NCBI RefSeq assembly: GCF_003121705.1
Contig: NZ_PYHR01000002.1
Span: 2,976,001 to 3,040,000, forward strand
DNA from: Serinibacter arcticus
GTDB taxonomy: Bacteria > Actinomycetota > Actinomycetes > Actinomycetales > Beutenbergiaceae
Direction: 5' to 3'
DNA length: 64,000 nt
Shown piece by piece: positions 60,302 through 64,000 of the stretch (positions are counted from its first letter, which is position 1; each line of letters starts with the position of its first letter). The notes below the pieces were generated by a model. The model was not told the origin of the DNA and did not search any database. It saw nothing but the letters and a program-made list of their open reading frames with translations. The position numbers and the translations under genes are program-made.

Positions 60302-61541
60302 GCCGACCGTGCCCGAGCCGACCCCCACCCGCATCGGCTACGTGCTGAAGATGTACCCGCGCTTCTCGGAGACGTTCATCGTCACCGAGATCCTTGCCCG
60401 CGAGGCGCTCGGCGCCGACCTCGAGATCTTCTCGCTCCGCGCGCCCGTCGACCCGCGGTTCCACGACTCGCTGGCCCGCGTGCAGGCGCCCGTGCGCTAC
60501 GTCCCCCGCGTCCGTCGCGCCGAGGACCTGTGGACGGCGCTCGCCACCGCCCGCGAGGTCCTCGGGCCGCTCCCGGACCGCCTGCTCGCCGAGCTGCTCG
60601 CGGCCGACGCCGAGGACGCCGCGCAGGCGCTGGCGGTCGCCGTCGCGGCACGCCGGTCGGGGCTGACGCACCTGCACGCGCACTTCGCGTCGCTCGCGAC
60701 GACGGTCGCCCGCCTCGCGGCGCTCGCGGCCGGGATCACCTACTCCTTCACCGCCCACGCGAGGGACCTGTTCCACGAGCAGGTCGACGACGCCGACGTG
60801 CTCCGCAAGGCCGCCGACGCCCACCACGTCGTGACCATCAGCCGCTTCAACGTGGCCCACCTGCGCGCGATCGGCGTCGCCCCCGAGCGCGTCAGGCTCG
60901 TCTACAACGGCCTCGACCTCGAGGCGTTCCCAGCACGCACCGGCACCGACGACGACGTGGAGGCCACCCCCACCACCGGCCTCCACGTCGTCGGCGTCGG
61001 CCGCCTCGTGGAGAAGAAGGGCTTCGACGACCTGCTGCACGCCGTCGCGATCCTGCGCGGCCGCGGCCACCGCGTGCGGGCCACCCTCGTGGGCGGCGGC
61101 GAGCTCGAGGAGCGGCTGCGCGCGACGTCGTCCGCCCTCGGGCTCGACGACGTCGTCACCTTCACGGGCCCGCTCCCGCAGCCGCAGGTGCGCGACGTCG
61201 TGGGCACCGCCGACGTGCTGGCCGCACCCTGCGTCGTGGGGAGCGACGGCAACGCCGACGGTCTGCCGACCGTCGTCCTCGAGGCCATGGCGCTCGGCAC
61301 CCCGTGCGTCACGACCGGCGTCACCGGTCTCGGCGAGGCGGTCGTGCACGAGAGCACGGGCCTCGTCGTCGACCAGCACGACCCGACCGGCCTCGCCGAG
61401 GCCGTCGCCCGGCTCGACGCCGACCCCGCCCTCGCCCGATCGCTGGCCACCGCGGCCCGCGCCCTCGTCCAGGACCGTTTCGACTCGCGTCGCCAGGCAG
61501 CCCAGCTGCAGGCGGCGCTCGCCCCGGAGGCCGCCGCATGA
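60294..61541 (+). CDS. GT4-family glycosyltransferase
   Basis: A 415-aa protein with a GTG start overlapping the previous stop; a second GTG lies 15 bases on. The N-terminus is 'GYVLKMYPRFSETFIVTEIL', typical of colanic-acid/EPS GT4 enzymes. The middle reads 'LHAHFASLATTVARLAAL' and 'VYNGLDLEAF'. The C-terminal Glu/Glu region of the nucleotide-sugar site is around 'SDGNADGLPTVVLEAMALGT'. It works with its neighbours to build a glycan. It ends overlapping the next gene (ATGA). Confidence 0.88.
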   Translation: MPEPTVPEPTPTRIGYVLKMYPRFSETFIVTEILAREALGADLEIFSLRAPVDPRFHDSLARVQAPVRYVPRVRRAEDLWTALATAREVLGPLPDRLLAELLAADAEDAAQALAVAVAARRSGLTHLHAHFASLATTVARLAALAAGITYSFTAHARDLFHEQVDDADVLRKAADAHHVVTISRFNVAHLRAIGVAPERVRLVYNGLDLEAFPARTGTDDDVEATPTTGLHVVGVGRLVEKKGFDDLLHAVAILRGRGHRVRATLVGGGELEERLRATSSALGLDDVVTFTGPLPQPQVRDVVGTADVLAAPCVVGSDGNADGLPTVVLEAMALGTPCVTTGVTGLGEAVVHESTGLVVDQHDPTGLAEAVARLDADPALARSLATAARALVQDRFDSRRQAAQLQAALAPEAAA

Positions 61542-62821
61542 GCACCCCGACCAGCCCCAGCCCCAGCCCCAGCACCAGCCCCGCCAGCACGACCCCCGCC
61601 ACCGACGCCGCCACCCGGCTCGCCGCCCTGCTCGACGGCGCCCGCGTGCAGTACCTCAGCGCCGATCCCGGCATCGGGATCTACGGCACGAAGGGCGCCT
61701 CCGTCCACGTCCAGGAGGTCGTGCGCGCGATGCGCACCGCGGGCGCCGACGTCCGGATCCTCGCGGCGAAGATCGACGGCGAGGCCCCCGCCGACCTCGC
61801 GGACGTGCCCGTGCACGCGCTCGCCTCGCGCCCCCGCGTCGCGGCCGCCGAGCGGGAGGCGTGGCTGCTCGCGCAGGACTCCGAGATCGCCGCCGCCCTC
61901 GATCCGACGGGCACCGACCTGACGGGCACCGACCTGGTCTACGAGCGCTACTCCCTGTTCTCCGCGGCCGCCCTCGAGCGGGCCCGCGCCGCCGGCGTCG
62001 CGACCGTCCTGGAGGTCAACGCCCCCCTGATCGACGAGCACGCCGCCCACCGCGGTCTCGTGCACGAGGCGGAGGCCCGCGAGGTGATGCGCCGCGCGGT
62101 CACGGCCGCCGACGTCGTCACGTGCGTCTCCGAGCCCGTCGCCCGGTGGGTGGCCGCCCAGGTGCCCGGCGCGCGCACCGTCGTCGCCCCCAACGGGGTG
62201 AACACCGACCGGATCCGGCCCCGGCCCGAGCGGTCGGAGGGTCCGGTCACGCTCGGGTTCGTCGGCACGCTGAAGCCGTGGCACGGCGTCGAGATCCTGC
62301 TCGAGGCGGCCGCGCCCCTGGTGCGCGACGGCGTCGCGCGCCTCCTGCTCGTCGGTGACGGTCCGCAGGCCGCGGCGCTGGGCGAGCGGGCCGCCGCGCT
62401 CGGGATCGCCGACGGCGTCGAGCGCACCGGGGCGCTGGACCCGCGGGACGTCCCCGCGCACCTGCACCGGATGGACGTCGGGGTCGCGCCCTACCCCGCC
62501 GGCGCCGACGACTACTTCTCCCCGCTCAAGGTCTACGAGTACCTCGCGGCCGGGCTGCCGGTCGTGGCCAGCGCCGTCGGGCAGATCCCCGACGTCGTGC
62601 GCGACGGGCTCACGGGGGTCCTCGTGCCGCCGTCGGACGTCGAGGCGCTCCGCGACGCGCTCGCGCTGCTGTGCGAGCACGCCCCCACGCGCGAGCGGAT
62701 GGGGCGCGCGGCCCGCGCGGACGCCGTCGAGCTCCACGGCTGGGACCGGACCGTGGCGACGTCGCTGGGCGCGCTCCCGCTCGGGCGACCGCTCGGGCGC
62801 CCGACGGCGGTGACCGCGTGA
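61538..62821 (+). CDS. GT4-family glycosyltransferase
   Basis: A 427-aa protein. The ATG overlaps the previous stop. A Ser/Pro/Thr-rich first 25 residues is followed by 'VQYLSADPGIGIYGTKGASV'. The C-terminal half has the GT4 signature 'VAPNGVNTDRI', 'GFVGTLKPWHGVEIL', 'PYPAGADDYFSPLKVYEYLA' and 'AGLPVVAS'. It is the third glycosyltransferase of the operon and overlaps the ABC exporter start (GTGA). It is inferred to act in the same glycan pathway. Confidence 0.88.
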   Translation: MSTPTSPSPSPSTSPASTTPATDAATRLAALLDGARVQYLSADPGIGIYGTKGASVHVQEVVRAMRTAGADVRILAAKIDGEAPADLADVPVHALASRPRVAAAEREAWLLAQDSEIAAALDPTGTDLTGTDLVYERYSLFSAAALERARAAGVATVLEVNAPLIDEHAAHRGLVHEAEAREVMRRAVTAADVVTCVSEPVARWVAAQVPGARTVVAPNGVNTDRIRPRPERSEGPVTLGFVGTLKPWHGVEILLEAAAPLVRDGVARLLLVGDGPQAAALGERAAALGIADGVERTGALDPRDVPAHLHRMDVGVAPYPAGADDYFSPLKVYEYLAAGLPVVASAVGQIPDVVRDGLTGVLVPPSDVEALRDALALLCEHAPTRERMGRAARADAVELHGWDRTVATSLGALPLGRPLGRPTAVTA

Positions 62822-64000
62822 GCGCGACGAGCACCAGGACGTCCGCCAGGTCGTCCGCCAAGGCATCGGCCGGGACACCCACGACGCAGCTCGCCTCGGC
62901 GATCCCCGGTCTGCGCCGGACCCTGGGTCACGTCCGCCCGCACCTGCGTCCGCACCGCAAGCTCGTCGTCGGCGGTTTCGTCGCGCTGTTCGCCGAGGTG
63001 GCGTTCCGGCTGCTCGAGCCGTGGCCGCTGAAGATCGTGCTCGACACCCTGATCGCCGCCGGCACGGTCTCGGCGATCACGAACCAGCAGCCCACCGGGG
63101 ACCCGGTGACCGACGTCGTGCGCGTCGTCGTCATCGCCTCGCTCGGCGTCGTGGCGCTCGCCGGGCTCCGCGCCGGGGCGTCCTACGTCATGACCGTGTG
63201 CTTCGCGCTGGCCGGCACCCGCGCCATGACCGGCGTGCGGGCGACGCTGTACGACCACCTCCAGTCGCTCTCGCTGCAGTTCCACCGCGGCTCGCGCTCG
63301 GGCGACCTGCTCAACCGGCTGATCGGCGACGTCGGCCGGGTGCAGGAGGTCGCCGTGACGGCCGGGCTCCCGCTGCTCGGCAACGTCGTCACCCTCGTCG
63401 GCATGCTCGTGGTGATGCTCGTGCTCGACCCGCTGCTCGCGCTGGTCGTCGTCGGCGCGCTGCTCCTCTTCGGTCTCGGCGTCGCGCGCCAGGGGCCCCG
63501 GATCACGACGGCGGCGCGGCGCCAGCGCGGTCGCGAGGGCGACCTCGCGGGGGCGGCGAACGAGACGCTCGGCGCGATGGTCCTCGTGCAGTCTTACGGG
63601 CTGCAGGGCGTGCTCTCCAAGCGGTTCGAGTCGTCCAACTCCGGGGCGCTGACCGAGGGCGTGCGCGCCTCGCGGATGTCGGCCGCCCTGGAGCGCGGGA
63701 CCGATGTCCTGGTCGGGCTCGCGGCCGGCGCCGTGCTGCTGCTCGGGGCGCGCCAGGTGATCGCCGGCACGCTCACGCCCGGCGAGCTCACGGTGTTCGT
63801 CTCCTACCTCAAGAGCGCGTTCAAGCCGATGCGCGACCTCGCCAAGTACACCGGCCGGATCGCCAAGGCGGCGGCGTCCGGCGAGCGGATCAGCGACCTG
63901 CTCGACACCGAGATCGACGTGCGGGACACGTCCTGGGCGCGCGAGCCGCGCCGGGTCGCCGGCGCGATCACGTTCGAGGGCGTCTCGACGTCCTACGGGG
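62818..64000 (+). CDS. ABC exporter (membrane + ATPase fusion), truncated by the window edge
   Basis: The GTG overlaps the stop of the preceding glycosyltransferase. The first 40 residues are Ser/Thr/Arg/Lys-rich. A six-helix ABC_membrane domain follows ('FRLLEPWPLKIVLDTLIAAG', 'LYDHLQSLSLQFHRGSRSGD', 'LLNRLIGDVGRVQEVAVTAG'). The nucleotide-binding domain has just begun at the edge ('ITFEGVSTSYG'); Walker motifs lie outside the window. It is likely the flippase/exporter for the product made by the three glycosyltransferases upstream. About 394 codons are visible. Confidence 0.88.
   Translation, partial: MSATSTRTSARSSAKASAGTPTTQLASAIPGLRRTLGHVRPHLRPHRKLVVGGFVALFAEVAFRLLEPWPLKIVLDTLIAAGTVSAITNQQPTGDPVTDVVRVVVIASLGVVALAGLRAGASYVMTVCFALAGTRAMTGVRATLYDHLQSLSLQFHRGSRSGDLLNRLIGDVGRVQEVAVTAGLPLLGNVVTLVGMLVVMLVLDPLLALVVVGALLLFGLGVARQGPRITTAARRQRGREGDLAGAANETLGAMVLVQSYGLQGVLSKRFESSNSGALTEGVRASRMSAALERGTDVLVGLAAGAVLLLGARQVIAGTLTPGELTVFVSYLKSAFKPMRDLAKYTGRIAKAAASGERISDLLDTEIDVRDTSWAREPRRVAGAITFEGVSTSYG

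Overview
The window is high-GC DNA with densely packed, often overlapping genes (ATGA/GTGA junctions), many GTG starts, lipobox lipoproteins and large secreted glycosidases carrying C-terminal SLH-like repeats. This points to an actinomycete. The SLH-like repeat type suggests Micrococcales (Cellulomonas/Promicromonospora-like); that placement is inferred, since no marker gene is present.

Layout. 0-10 kb: a secreted GH2 beta-galactosidase-type enzyme, a lipoprotein, a small unknown protein and a translationally coupled DUF4956 / VTC-domain / Cthe_2159-like lipoprotein operon. 10.3-19.1 kb: a tRNA-Ser(GCT) followed by a mobile, defence-like segment. It holds a gutted IS481 element with both terminal repeats, a membrane-anchored NUDIX protein, an intact IS3 element, a DUF262 + HEPN pair, and a PLD-nuclease/SF2-helicase/DUF3427-type protein coupled to a MutT-like Nudix gene. 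Parts of this segment look less GC-rich than the flanks. 19-32 kb: housekeeping and accessory genes, including Nudix, lipoprotein, zinc-ribbon protein, MFS + MerR, two CNNM/CorC-like membrane proteins, a zinc alcohol dehydrogenase opposite an XRE regulator, and acetyl/acyltransferases. 32.3-36.1 kb: a second large secreted glycosidase (GH97) with NPCBM, Ig-like and SLH-like modules.

36.2-45.8 kb is the most unusual region: a one-strand cluster of three different intracellular subtilases (S8), a TPR-CHAT (caspase-like) protease, an ECF-type sigma factor with a probable partner protein, a stand-alone I9-like propeptide protein, a stand-alone copy of the C-terminal domain of one subtilase, and a small Ala/Pro-rich protein. 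It reads as a stress- or conflict-triggered proteolytic cascade. Three of its genes, plus the unrelated dihydrofolate-reductase-like gene beside it, each lack exactly one base in a G/C run. This looks more like sequence error than decay and should be resolved first.

46-51 kb: a zinc-ribbon macrodomain protein, a truncated YrdB-like membrane protein between two palindromic repeats, a LacI regulator and a flotillin/NfeD pair. 51.4-55.6 kb: an operon of a J-domain pseudokinase, a VWA-like protein and a diverged adenylosuccinate-synthetase paralogue, facing a NrtR-like Nudix-wHTH gene; this is a second candidate for an undescribed nucleotide-linked system. 55.7-64 kb: an RND efflux pump and a glycan assembly/export operon (three glycosyltransferases and an ABC exporter that runs off the right edge). 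Several families of intergenic palindromes recur through the window.
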